Assembly: GCA_900491605.1 (NCBI GenBank)
Contig: UESW01004761.1
Span: 458,156-522,155, forward strand
Direction of reading: 5' to 3'
Origin: Calamus simplicifolius
Taxonomy: Eukaryota > Streptophyta > Magnoliopsida > Arecales > Arecaceae
DNA length: 64,000 nt
The stretch's first letter is position 1, and the number at the start of each line of letters is the position of its first letter. A program made the position numbers and the translations under genes. The notes under the pieces were generated by a model. The model was not told the DNA's origin and ran no database searches. It was given only the letters and a program-made list of their open reading frames with translations. This document shows, piece after piece, positions 45,149 through 56,600 of the stretch.

Positions 45149-47742
45149 TTAAGAATCAGGGTTCGGATCAGTCCCAGGAGCCTCCTTGGTAACATCCGGG
45201 AGGATTTGACTTGCTTCACCCACTTCAAATGTTAGGAGAGAAATCTCAGGTTCCTCGGCAGCGAGCTGAGGTCGTTCTTTAGGAGTCGTGGCCTCACTAA
45301 GGCCTAAGATAGCGTCAAGATCGACGTCCAAAATATCCTCATACTCGGCTTCTTCAGCTCCCGGGGTACAAGCATCAAGTAGCTCGACCTCCAGAAAAGA
45401 TAAATCTAACTCGGGATATACTCGAGAGATTTTTACCCGAGTTTCCTCCTCGATGAACCGGATTGCATCGGCACAAGCCTCCCTCTGCTCCTCGAAAAAT
45501 TGCACAGAGCCTTTGTACTCCTCCACAGCCGAGGTAATCCGCTTGTTAGCTTCGGCTAACTGGTTCCCGAGTTCAAGATTCATCTGGCGACTCGCAGACA
45601 ATTCCGCCCTTAGAGCTTTAAATTGCTCCTGCGCCTCGAGCCCAATTTTTTCTATCTGCAAAACATCAGAACGTTTGAGCCCATGAACAAAAAAAAAAAA
45701 CCGAAAGCAAATGAGAAGATACTATACCTCTTCTTCCCGCCGAGCCATTTTATTACTCAGCTCTTCAACCTTTTCCAGGGCCTTCAATTTGGCCATCTTA
45801 TTTTGATGAAGACCTTCCTTGAAGTCATTAATTCGGGACTGCTTATCCCCGACTTCCCGCTGAATTGATCAAGATCATTGGTGAGCCTAGCAATCTGCTC
45901 ATGTTGCTACTTCAACCGATTCTCCATATCAGCGAATTCCTTATTCATATCAGTGAGCTGATCCCGCTGCCGCCGACATTTGCGCTCCTCCTCCTCGAGC
46001 CTCCTGCTCCAACTATTTTTATCCTCAGAATGACTAGCCCTCAGTTGGTTCCACCTTTTGTCGAAATACTGCTTCATGGCCTTGACTTCGTTGTCATGCT
46101 TTGCCTTAATTTGGGATAACTCCAGGCAAACCTTGTATGATTGTTTGTGGAAACCCTGGAGCTCTCTGACTTGGGCTTCTAGCCGAGAGGCCCTTTTAGC
46201 TGTAAGTCAGTGAGACTCGCTCACCCTCTCGAAATCCGCCCTAGCGGATGCCAAGGCCCTGGAAAGCCGGCTGGTTGAATCCATCCTCGTCCGAAGGTCG
46301 GCTGCCTCCTTCCTGGTTTGAGCGCAAGCCCCGGTGGCCAAATTTAAGCGCCAATTCAATGCCCTTGTGACCAAGGCATTCTACGAGAAAAACACAAGTA
46401 AGAAACCACGGCCCGACCGACCAATCGGAATTACAACCTCAGTACAATAACTTATCCGGAAGATGTAGTTTGAAGCCATCGTCATGAGAGTAGCGTTATT
46501 GATTTCGAGGAGAAGGAAAACATCCTTCGACGCTCCAAGCCAATCGAAAGCCGCCTCAATGATATTCTCGACGATAGGCTCATCCGTCGAGGAACTCCCC
46601 CCCGCGCACAAAATAGACCTCATCAAGGCGGTGAGCATATCATCCACCTCCGGGCTATGGACAAGAGAGCTCATGGCCGAAGAATTGGCCTGAGGAACTC
46701 CATCCCAAGGAACCATCCGCTCGGCTTCCTCTGTTAGAACTTTAACCTGCAAGGCCTCAAATGCTTCGGCCCCGACTAAGGGAACCTCGGCCCGAGCATC
46801 CCCTTCATTCAACGATTCTTCTTCTTCCTCCTCCTCTTCTACTGATGCTTCGCCTCCGATAGACTCCACTTGAACTTCAACCTCTTCCACGACGTCCCTG
46901 GGGACCGCGGAAGAGGGATCCTCAGTGGGAGGCTCCACGACCTCCACCAGCCTTTCAACAGGCAGCTCCACTTGAGCTTCGGCAGCTGCCACTGCCTTTC
47001 CTGACCCCTCCACCTGAGCAGGGGTCTATTCCATGCGCGGTGGACTCCTCACCGCTGGTAACTGAAAAACCTCTGGCAGAAGGATCGCTCACGACATCTC
47101 CTCGGCATCGTCTGACACGACTACTATTTGGGGAGGGAAAACTCCAACAACTCCCTCTAAACTCCCCCAGCGATTTCCTCTACTACCTTGCCCCCCTCCG
47201 GCAGGGAGGGCTCATCAACCATGGTATGCGCTCCCGCTTCCTCCCTTATTGGGATAGGAGAGCAGTGACTGGTACTATCCTTCTTCAGTCCCTTCGAGCG
47301 AGTCCCGGAAGGGCGAGATCTCTTCTCGAATCTGTGTTTTTCCCCAGAGCTGGAGCCCCTATGACGCTTGCCCAGCTCCTTCTTCATCTGGCCCACAAAC
47401 GCCAACCTCTCGGTTGAAAACACACTAAATGGTTCAATCGAATAGAAATACCAAGCACACCAGCTGTCATAACTAAAGAAGAAAGGTACACTTACCTTGA
47501 GGGTCGATAGAGCTAAGCTCGACGGCGAAGAGGGCATCCTCCACCAACAGAGTGCTAGCCAATACCTTCGAACCATTGCGAAGGGTCATCAGATCACTCT
47601 TCTCCTGCTCGCTCAACTCCGGGCGTGCCTCTGGATCCTTCACATAACTCGCCCATCCCCTTGGAAAATCTGAACCGATATTCCCTTTGGCAATAAAAAA
47701 TCAAGGCTTCCACTCCTTTATCGAAGATGGATTGTCGGTAAT
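45149..47742 (-). pseudogene. Antisense gene of the Ty3/gypsy element, 3' exons
   Basis: Spliced gene running against gag-pol. Readable exons on minus: 47742 to about 47502 (donor GTAAGT just after), a short exon near 47420-47160, about 47013-46438, 46380-45729, and 45655 to the stop at 45149, with acceptors such as TTTTGCAG (45656) and TTTCTCGTAG (46381). The product is mostly charged, Glu/Arg/Lys-rich coiled coil (QVRELQGFHKQSY and LEEEERKCRRQRDQL in 45900-46180), with an acidic EEEEEEEE stretch near 46820. In-frame stops (near 46210 and 45910) and a frameshift near 45860 show decay. Tat elements are known to carry antisense ORFs; the role is unknown. Confidence 0.65.
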
Positions 47743-47747
47743 CATCT

Positions 47748-49452
47748 TGTTGGAAGATTATAGAAAAATTATATGATCCAATCCTTTTGATTTTGATGAT
47801 TACTAAAAGCCATTGAGTTCATTAAAAGGATGTAATGAGTTTATGTAAATGAGCAACAAATTTATTTTGAACAATCAATGAGAATGCTAAAGTTTGACTT
47901 AATCAATTTTGAAAGTAACTTTAAGCTCAATATTCAAACTTTCGAAAAGAAATGTTATAATTCATGTTTTATTCAATAAGTTTTTGGATTAGTTCTTGAA
48001 TCAATTCTAAATGTCTAATTTTATTGTATTCAAGTCAAAACAATGAATTAAAATGAATCTGGAACGATTTTAATGTCAATCAGAAAAGTTTCTGATTTTT
48101 GATACGTTCCGGAGCCGACTCCTGAGTTTCAGAGTCGACTCCACAGTGTACAGAAATGCATCTGTCTCGAGTCGACCCACGAAATTATCGAGTCGACCCC
48201 TGATTCTGTCGAGCCGACTCCCTGACTGTGCGAGTCGACTCCGCTCAGACACCAGAAGAGTGTTTTTCTGAGCACTTCGCGAGTCGACCCCAAGCCTTTC
48301 ACGAGTCGACTCCCGACTATCAGGAGTCGACACTTTATTTCTAGCGAGTCGACCCCTAACCTTTATAAACATTTCTATTTTGGTAAGACGAGCTCGAGCC
48401 GACTCGGAAAAAGCATGAGTCGACTCCAGCAAATCTGGGCGATTTTTACGATGACACTCAGCTCCAACGGTAAGATTTTTGAATAACGGCTATTTTTCCT
48501 TGTCTCTAACGGATATATTTTTGCAGATTCTATAAATAGAGGAGCTCTTTTCAATCACAAAAGAAAATCAAAAAGAGAGAAAAGAATATCTTTCAAAAAG
48601 AGGGAAAAACAGAGCTTATTGGAAAAATCTTCTAGCTCAAAGAGAGTGATTCAAAAGGAGTGAAATCAAAGAGGAAGTTTCGTCTGCTCCAGATCTTCAA
48701 TCCACAAAAGTCAAAAGAAAATCCACAAGCTTTTCAAAGATCAAATCGAAGGATTTTCAACATTCAGGAGAAAAAGCTTCATCTCAACTCCAAAGTTTCA
48801 ACGGTCAAGAATCTTGCTGAGGCCTGATTCAACACTTCAAGAGGAGTTAAAGAGAAGAAGGAAGAAAGCCAAAGCCACAACCATCTGCAATACTATCAGG
48901 CTTTTCTAACTCTTTATTTATACTTCATTTGTATATTTGCTCAAGGGGAGCATTTCATTATTTAAACACTTTATTCTATTGTTTGCTGATTCAATCAGTG
49001 GATTGAATCAGTGGAGGTTGATTATACCTCGTTGCAAGCCGGAGTGCTTGTGTTGGGTTAGTTGTGAGCCCGTGAAAAACAACGTGTAGGGTTTTGTGCT
49101 GGTAAGCCCGAGTAAAACCAGCTGGGTTCGTTGTGACCCGAAAACAACAAGTTTGAGTTGTGAGCTTGGAAAAACTCGGCTGTAATCTGAGGAGATTATA
49201 GTGTGGACCCAAGTGAATCTTGGGAGTGGACGTAGGTGTTGGTTGCACCGAACCACTATAAAATTATCTTGTGTTTGCCGTGCTATATTTTCTCTCTCTC
49301 TATCTCTCTTTATTATTTGCTTGTGCATTGCTTCTTAGTTAATTTCACTCACTTGCACATCTTGAGCAAATCTGTTTAAAACATTTAAAAAGTCTTAAAT
49401 TTTTAAGAACCCAATTCACCCCCCCCCTCTTGGGTTGCCATCTGGGCCAACA
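47748..49452 (+). repeat. Copia-2 5' LTR
   Basis: TGTTGGAAG...GCCAACA. TATAAATAG at 48531-48539. Twelve GAGTCGACTC-like palindromes lie between 48110 and 48427, all upstream of the TATA box. Confidence 0.95.
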
Positions 49453-49454
49453 AT

Positions 49455-49466
49455 TGGTATCAGAGC
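49455..49466 (+). other. Copia-2 primer-binding site
   Basis: TGGTATCAGAGC, the initiator tRNA-Met complement, two bases after the 5' LTR. Confidence 0.95.
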
Positions 49467-49514
49467 AAGTGCTCATTTAGAATTTGATCTCACGATCAAG
49501 GGCTAAAGATCCTT

Positions 49515-51190
49515 ATGGCAACACAAAGTGGTTCAAGTTTTGCTGAAGGTCATTCTACGAATCGACCTCCTTTATTTAATGGAACCAACTATTCATATTG
49601 GAAAGCTAGAATGAGAATATTCATTCAAGCTTCGGACTATGAATTGTGGGGAGTAATAATAAATGGACCTAGTACACCCACACACCTTATTGATGGCACT
49701 ATTGTTCCTAAGCCCGAAAGGGATTGGAATGATAATGATAGGAGAATGGCACAACTAAATGCTAAGGCCATTAATATTTTATATTGTTCCTTAGACTCAA
49801 ATGAATTCAACCGAATCTCAACATGTAATTCCGCAAAAGAAATTTGGGATAGGTTGGAAATAACTCATGAAGGAACAAACCAAGTAAAAGAATCAAAGAT
49901 AAATATTTTGGTTCATAAATATGAATTATTTACTATGGAACAAAATGAAACCATCACATGCATGTTCACTAGATTCACTGATATTGTGAATGGTTTAAAA
50001 AGTCTTGGAAAAGTTTATACTAACTCTGAGCTTGTTCGCAAAATCTTAGGTCACTTCCAAGGACTTGGGAAGCCAAGGTGACCGCCATACAAGAAGCCAA
50101 AGATCTGAACATCCTACCATTGGAAGAGCTTCTTGGTTCGCTGATGACTCATGAGCTTCAAGTTAAACAACATGTCAATGAGGATGAGTCAAGAAAGAAG
50201 AAGACCATCGCCCTCAAAGCTGCGGAAAAGGAAGTAAGCAGCAGCGATGATGAAGAGGATGATGATGATGAGACAGCCCTCCTTGCAAGGAAATTCAAGA
50301 AATTTATGCAAAGAAGGAGGCCCTTCCACAAAAAGAGATTTGTTTCAAAAATGGAAGGAGAAAAAGAAAAGGATAAGAAAAAGGAAAAGGACAAAGAGAA
50401 AGAGCCCTTAGTATGCTATGAATGTAAAAAGCCAGGGCATTTTAGATATGACTGTCCTTTACTTAAGAAGGCCTACAAGAAAAAGAAAAAGGCCTACATG
50501 GCAACTTGGACTGATAGTGAAGAGTCTTCTTCCGAAGAAGAAGAACAAAAAGAAGTTGCTAATATCTGCTTCATGGCCAACGACGACGACAACGACAATG
50601 AGGTAAGTACTGAAAATGATGAATTTACATTTGATGAAATGTTTGAGGCTTTCAATGAACTTATGATTGATTTTAAATCTTTGAAAAAGAAGTAAAGTTT
50701 TTGAAAAATGAAAAATTAGTTTAGCTAAAAGTAAAAATGAATTAGCTTTAGAGTTAAGATTAACTAATGAAAAAGAAGAACTTAGCAAAGAAAGAGATAA
50801 TCTTAATCAAGAAATAGATTTGTTAAAATCTGAAACTAAAATCAATTAAAGAAAAAGATCAATCTCTAATGAAAATGATTCTCTTAAGAAAGATGTTAAA
50901 AAATATAAAGACATTGTTGAGAAATTCACTTAAGTTCAACTAAACTTAACATGATCTTAGATAGTCAAAAAGCTGTTTTTGACAAAGCAGGTTTAGGATA
51001 TAACACATTAAGGAAACAAAAATCTTTAAAGAATATTTTTGTAAAAGCCAACCAAAGTAATATAACTTGTTTCAAATGTAATGAAAAAGGTCATAAATCA
51101 TTTGAATGCAAAACATTAAATAATAACAACAAGTTAAATGTTAAAGCAAAGAAAATATGGGTTCCGAAAGGAACAATTTTTTGCTGCTAA
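49515..51190 (+). pseudogene. Copia-2 gag, broken
   Basis: ATG at 49515 opens 188 residues with the UBN2/Copia gag domain. A one-base loss near 50045 shifts the frame. The next part (50078-50695) has the complete zinc knuckle CYECKKPGHFRYDC near 50412-50455 and acidic low-complexity segments. 50690-50950 is rearranged relative to Copia-1, with several short deletions. The second knuckle CFKCNEKGHKSFEC is at about 51068-51110. Confidence 0.85.
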
Positions 51191-51239
51191 CCATGAAGGA
51201 CCCAAGAAAGCTTGGGTACCTAAACATAAAGTTTAAATT

Positions 51240-54200
51240 ATGTTGCAGGAATGTCTTGTAGCCAAAAGATCAAAGAAAAAGTGGTACCTTGATAGTGGCT
51301 GCTCAAGACATATGACGGGTGACAAAGATGAATTCATCACCCTAGAAGAAAAGAAAGGTGGAGTTGTTACGTTTGGCGATAACGGTAAAGGTCAAATTAT
51401 GGGCCTTGGTAAAGTCCGTATAACTCCATCTACATTTATTGATAATGTACTTTATGTTGATGGTTTGAAGCATAATCTAATAAGTATAAGTCAATTATGT
51501 GATAAAAACTTTAATGTTTCATTTAAATCTTCTGTATGCACTGTAACTAATTCTATTGATGATAGCATTGTATTTACTGGTTATAGACATGGCAATGTTT
51601 ACTTGGTTGATTAGAAAAATTATCTTTGAGTGATCATTGCTTAATTGCTGACAATGCTAACATAAATGAAATTAGTTGGTTGTGGCATCGTAGATTAGGT
51701 CATGCAAGCACACACCTTATTTCAAAACTAATTAAAATGGATTTAGTTAAAGGATTACCTAAACTAGATTTTGAAAATAATAAAATATGTGATGCATGTC
51801 AATTTGGAAAACAAACTAGAAGTTCTTTCAAATCTAAAAACATTGTTTCAACTTCTAGGGCACTAGAGCTACTTCACATGGATCTTTTCGGACCAACTAG
51901 AACCACAAGTCTAGGAGGAAAGAAATATGGTCTAGTGATTGTAGATGATTATTCTAGATATACTTGGGTAATGTTTTTAGCTCACAAAGATGAGACTTTC
52001 TCGATATTCCTGAAATTCTTCAAGAAAGTCACAAATGAGAAAAACACTACTATAGTATCTCTAAGAAGTGATCATGGAACAGAATTTGAAAATCACTTAT
52101 TTGAAAGTTTTTGTTCTGAAAATGGAATTAATCATAATTTTTCAGCCCCTAGGACTCCACAGCAAAATGGTGTAGTTGAAAGGAAAAATAGGACTCTAGA
52201 AGACATGGCCCGTACCATGCTATGCGAAAGCAACTTACCAAAGTATTTTGGGCGGAAGCAATTAACACAGCATGTTACATCTTAAATAGAGCTTTAATAA
52301 GACCAATCTTAAAGAAAACACCTTATGAATTATGGAATGAAAGAAAACCAAATATAAAATACTTTCATGCATTTGGATGTAAATGTTTCATTCATAATAA
52401 TGGTAAAAACAATTTAGGAAAATTTGATGCTAAATCTGATGAAGGAATCTTTTTAGGATATTCAACAACTAGTAAAGCTTATAGAGTATTTAACAAGAAA
52501 ACCTTAGTAGTTGAAGAATCCATTCATATAGTTTTCGATGAGTCTTTAGCATCTAGTTCTGAAAAGCTTGATGATGAGGAAGATACAAACATAATTGAAA
52601 AAGATCTTGAAAAACTTAATATTGAAGTATCTTCTGATCATGAGCAAGAAGCTAAAGATGATGATTCACATAAGGACGATGATGTCAATATTGATCATAA
52701 TGATATAGATCTTCCAAGAGACTGGAGATATGCTCATAGTCATCCCAAGGAATTGATTATAGGCGATCCATCTCAAGGAATAAGAACTAGATCATATATG
52801 AGAAATATTAGTAATCATCTTGCATTTGTATCACAAATTGAACCTAAAACTATAGAAGAAGCTGAAAAAGATAATAATTGGATGTTAGCAATGCAAGAAG
52901 AACTAAATCAATTTACAAGAAATAATGTTTGGACTTTAGTTGAAAGACCTAAAAATCATTCAGTAATAGGATCAAAATGGATTTTTAGAAATAAACTAGA
53001 TGAAAATGGCATAGTAATTAGAAACAAAGCTAGATTGGTTGCTAAAGGATATAATCAAGAGGAAGGTATTGATTTTGATGAAACCTTTGCACCTGTAGCT
53101 AGATTAGAAGCCATTAGGCTATTACTTGCATTTGCATGTCATATGAATTTTAACTTATTTCAAATGGATGTAAAAAGCGCATTTTTAAATGGATTTATAA
53201 ATGAAGAAGTTTATGTAGAACAACCACCAGGTTTTGAAGATCACGAATTTTCAAATCACGTTTTTAAATTGCACAAAGCTTTATATGGTTTGAAACAAGC
53301 ACCTAGAGCTTGGTATGATAGGTTAAGTAAATTCTTAATAGAAAATGATTTTACAAGAGGAAATGTTGATAAAACTTTGTTTTTGAAAAGAAAAAGTAAA
53401 GATTTACTTGTAGTACAAATATACGTAGATGACATTATTTTTGGTGCTACTAACGATTCTCTTTGTCAAGAATTTGCAAAGTTGATGCAGGGAGAATTCG
53501 AGATGAGCATGATGGGAGAACTCAACTTCTTCCTTGGACTCCAGATCAAACAAAGCAAAGAGGGAATCTTCATCAACCAAACAAAATACACAAGAGAACT
53601 ACTCAAAAAGTTTGGTATGGAATCAATGAAACCCCTCGGAACTCCAATGAGTCCTTCATGCAAGCTGGACAAAGATGAAGAAGGTAAAAAGGTTGACCAA
53701 AAGTATTATCGAGGTATAATCGGATCCCTTCTTTATTTAACAGCAAGTAGACCAGATATTATGTTTTCAGTATGTTTATGTGCTAGATTTCAATCTGAAC
53801 CTAAAGAATCACATTTAATAGCTGTTAAAAGAATACTAAGATATGTAAGTGGAACAAAAAATGTAGGTTTATGGTATTCTAGAGACTCCACATTAAATCT
53901 AATTGCATATTCGGATTCTGATTATGCTGGATGTAAACTAGATAGAAAAAGCACAAGTGGTGCATGCCATTCTTAGGAAGTAACTTAATCACATGGTTTA
54001 GCAAAAAGCAAAATTCAGTTGCATTATCAACTACTGAAGCTGAATATGTAGCAGCTGGAAGTTGCTGTGCGCAAATCCTATGGATTAAGCGACAACTTGA
54101 AGACTATGGTATCACACTTGATAAAACACCCATAAGATGTGATAACACTAGCGCAATTAATCTAACAAAGAATCCAATTCAACATTCAAGAACTAAACAC

Positions 54201-54368
54201 ATAGAAATCAGATATCATTTTATAAGAGAACATGTAGCAAATAATGAAATATGTCTTGATTATGTTAACACTGAAGAACAATTAGCTGACATATTCACTA
54301 AACCTTTAAATGAAGAGAGATTCTGTTATCTTAGAGGAGAGTTAGGTATTTGTGATCCTTTAGAATGA
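51240..54368 (+). pseudogene. Copia-2 pol: protease, integrase, RT, RNase H
   Basis: Protease WYLDSGCSRHM near 51285; pre-integrase WLWHRRLGHAS near 51680; integrase HMDLFGPTRT near 51875 and SDHGTEFEN near 52070; RT catalytic YVDD at 53422-53433; RNase H SDSDYAGCKLDRKS near 53915-53960; end LADIFTKPL near 54285, stop at 54366. All domains are present. Breaks: TAG at about 51612, one base missing in a T run near 52246 and one in a T run near 53970 (GCCATTCTT against GCCATTTCTT). Between breaks the frame is long and conserved. Confidence 0.9.
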
Positions 54369-54539
54369 ATTTGAAACCCCTAAGGAAATTTTATCTAAGA
54401 TTCTTTCAAATCCTCAATCCTTAAGGAAATCTTATCTAGAATTCATATCTAATTGATTCACTCATATCCAATGATTATTTATCAATTTTTATGATCATAT
54501 TCCGGACACATTTCAGAAATTTCATGTTTTTGGTCTGAA

Positions 54540-54740
54540 ATGGTCTCGGAGCCGACTCGATGCGTATCGGAGTCGACTCCCGGTTTCGACTGAAACTCTC
54601 GGGTCGACCCCTCTTAGGCGCGAGTCGACTCCATGTCGGGATGGCCTTTCTGTGTCTGTGCCGAGTCGACACCTGGGTTTGCGCGAGCCGACTCGAGTGG
54701 TCCCAAGTTGATTTATCTAGGGCAGAGTCGACTCGCCGCT
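54540..54740 (+). promoter_or_regulatory. Internal GAGTCGACTC array before the extra ORF (Copia-2)
   Basis: Seven GAGTCGACTC-like palindromes lie near 54548, 54568, 54600, 54620, 54661, 54682 and 54723, ending about 100 bases before the ATG at 54834. The TATA-like site of Copia-1 is altered here to TTTATCTAGGG (near 54710). Confidence 0.5.
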
Positions 54741-54833
54741 CATTTCATTCGACCCAATCTTCAAAATACTCTCTCCAAATCTTCCAAACCTTCCAAACTT
54801 CCAAAAATCCCTGATTATCACCTCCAATCATCA

Positions 54834-56180
54834 ATGGCACCCAAAACTAGAGGATCTAGTCTTGCGGCGGGCGGCGTCAAGCGGAAGCGTCCGTGAAGAA
54901 GACGGTGAAGCGTCCGGTGCGTGAGCCTTCTCCAAGCACGGACTCCACTTCATCTGCTTCTACTCCGACTGCTTCTCCTGCTGCTCTCTCCCAGGTAGAT
55001 CGTCTAGCGGATAGGATCATTACTACTGGTAGGAAGGTGGATTTCGAATTATTTGAGCTGAGGGTTTTTTTGGGAGACAGCTGATCGAGATGGGATTGGG
55101 AGAAAATTTGTTCTCTAGAGTGCCCGACCTATCCCTCTTTGGTTAAAGGAATTTTACAAGAATCTGTCTAGAGGAGATCATGGCTTGTTAGCAATGTGAG
55201 AGGAGTCAGGCTATCTGTTACTGCTGAGATTCTATCTAGATTGTTGGAATTACCCTTGTCTGGCACTTCCACCTTTTCTTCTGATGACCGCGCCCCAGCT
55301 TTATCCAGATTATTAAACCGGGATGTGGTTGGATTTGAAGAGGTATTTGCTAATCAGCTTTCTTTAGAATTGAGATTACTACACAATATTTGCAGTAGGA
55401 TACTCTTTCCTAAACTGGTAGATTTGACTATGTTCGGAGAGAGATATCTTTGTAATGGATGCCATAGTGACAGGCAAGCCTATCAATCTTCCCAGCATGA
55501 TTCTATGGTACATAGCAGATTGTGGAGGGAAAAGAAATCTAGTCTGCCTTATGGGATGATCCTTACAAAGATTTTTCGAAGCCAAGGTGTGTGATTTCTG
55601 ATAATGAGCCTATGAAGAATCTAAGACACACTGATTTTTATAGCCTGGCAACAATTCATCGGATGGGATTTATCAAAAAGAATGGTAAATGGGAAAGGAA
55701 AGGAGTGACAGAAGATAGAGCTACAGATACTGAGGCTGCAGGACCCTCTGTTAGACATCCTTCACCTGCACCTCCGAGCCCTTTGATTTCTGCCTCTGCT
55801 CCAGCCCCAGTTCCAACTTTGTCAAGCTTCATCTTCTGCTAGTTTTCAGATCAACAACTTATGCAACTCAAAGCTTATTGATGATCAATCTGAAAAGCTT
55901 AAAACTGAATTTGAGAATAAATTTATGAATTTGAGAGAGACTCTTTATTCTTTGATGATCGTATCTCAAGATTGAGTCTACTCTCAGCTCTTCTTCGGCA
56001 TCCTTAAGTGGTGATCTCAAAAATATTTTGAAGAACTTAAGGATATATGCGGAGATGGAGAGACATATGCCAAGTGCAACGCGGAGCTTCAAGACAAATT
56101 CAGAGTGCGTGCACCTTTGTTGATGAAGACTCAAGATTATGTAAAATTCAATCTGAAGGAATGAAAATAGTAGATCATTA
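54834..56180 (+). pseudogene. Copia-2 extra post-pol ORF, full length but broken
   Basis: Starts MAPKTRGSSLAAGG at 54834. Basic and Ser/Thr-rich N-terminus, then VDRLADRIITTGRKVDFELFE. The central part missing in Copia-1 is present: NVRGVRLSVTAEILSRLLEL (near 55190-55245) and LLHNICSRILFPK, which recalls the 'putative plant transposon protein' domain found in third ORFs of plant retroelements; the match is by memory. A Pro/Ser-rich segment and a coiled coil follow. Frameshifts lie near 54893, 55080, 55590 and 55840. No signal peptide or membrane segment is visible. Confidence 0.65.
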
Positions 56181-56600
56181 ACTAGAATTGTAAGAACTCA
56201 TTTTTGAGTTATTAGAGTTTCAATCCTTGTTTGTACTGAAGTTTTTTTATGCTTTCATTTTGAAATCAATGTATTGAACATTTGATGTATTAGACCTTTA
56301 ATGAAATGAATTCTCTATTTCCCTTATTTCAATGAATGAATGAAATTTGAATGAATGTTTATGCTTCTCTACCTTTTTGTTGATAACAAAAAAGGGGGAG
56401 AATTTTATAGTTCTATGATTGTGATAATTTGAAAGAAATCAAAGTAATCAATGAGATAAACAATGAGATATTTAATTAAGTTTCATAGGGGGAGCTACCT
56501 CATTAAGGGGGAGCCTAAGCCTAACTATGAAAACAAAATAAATTCACTAATCAATCATGAACAAACTCAATGTTTTTGTCATCATCAAAAAGGGGGAGAT
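56181..56600 (+). other. Copia-2 polypurine-tract region
   Basis: AAGGGGGAG-type tracts occur near 56392, 56486, 56506 and 56590. The last one abuts the 3' LTR. They mirror those of Copia-1. No coding domain is recognised. Confidence 0.8.
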
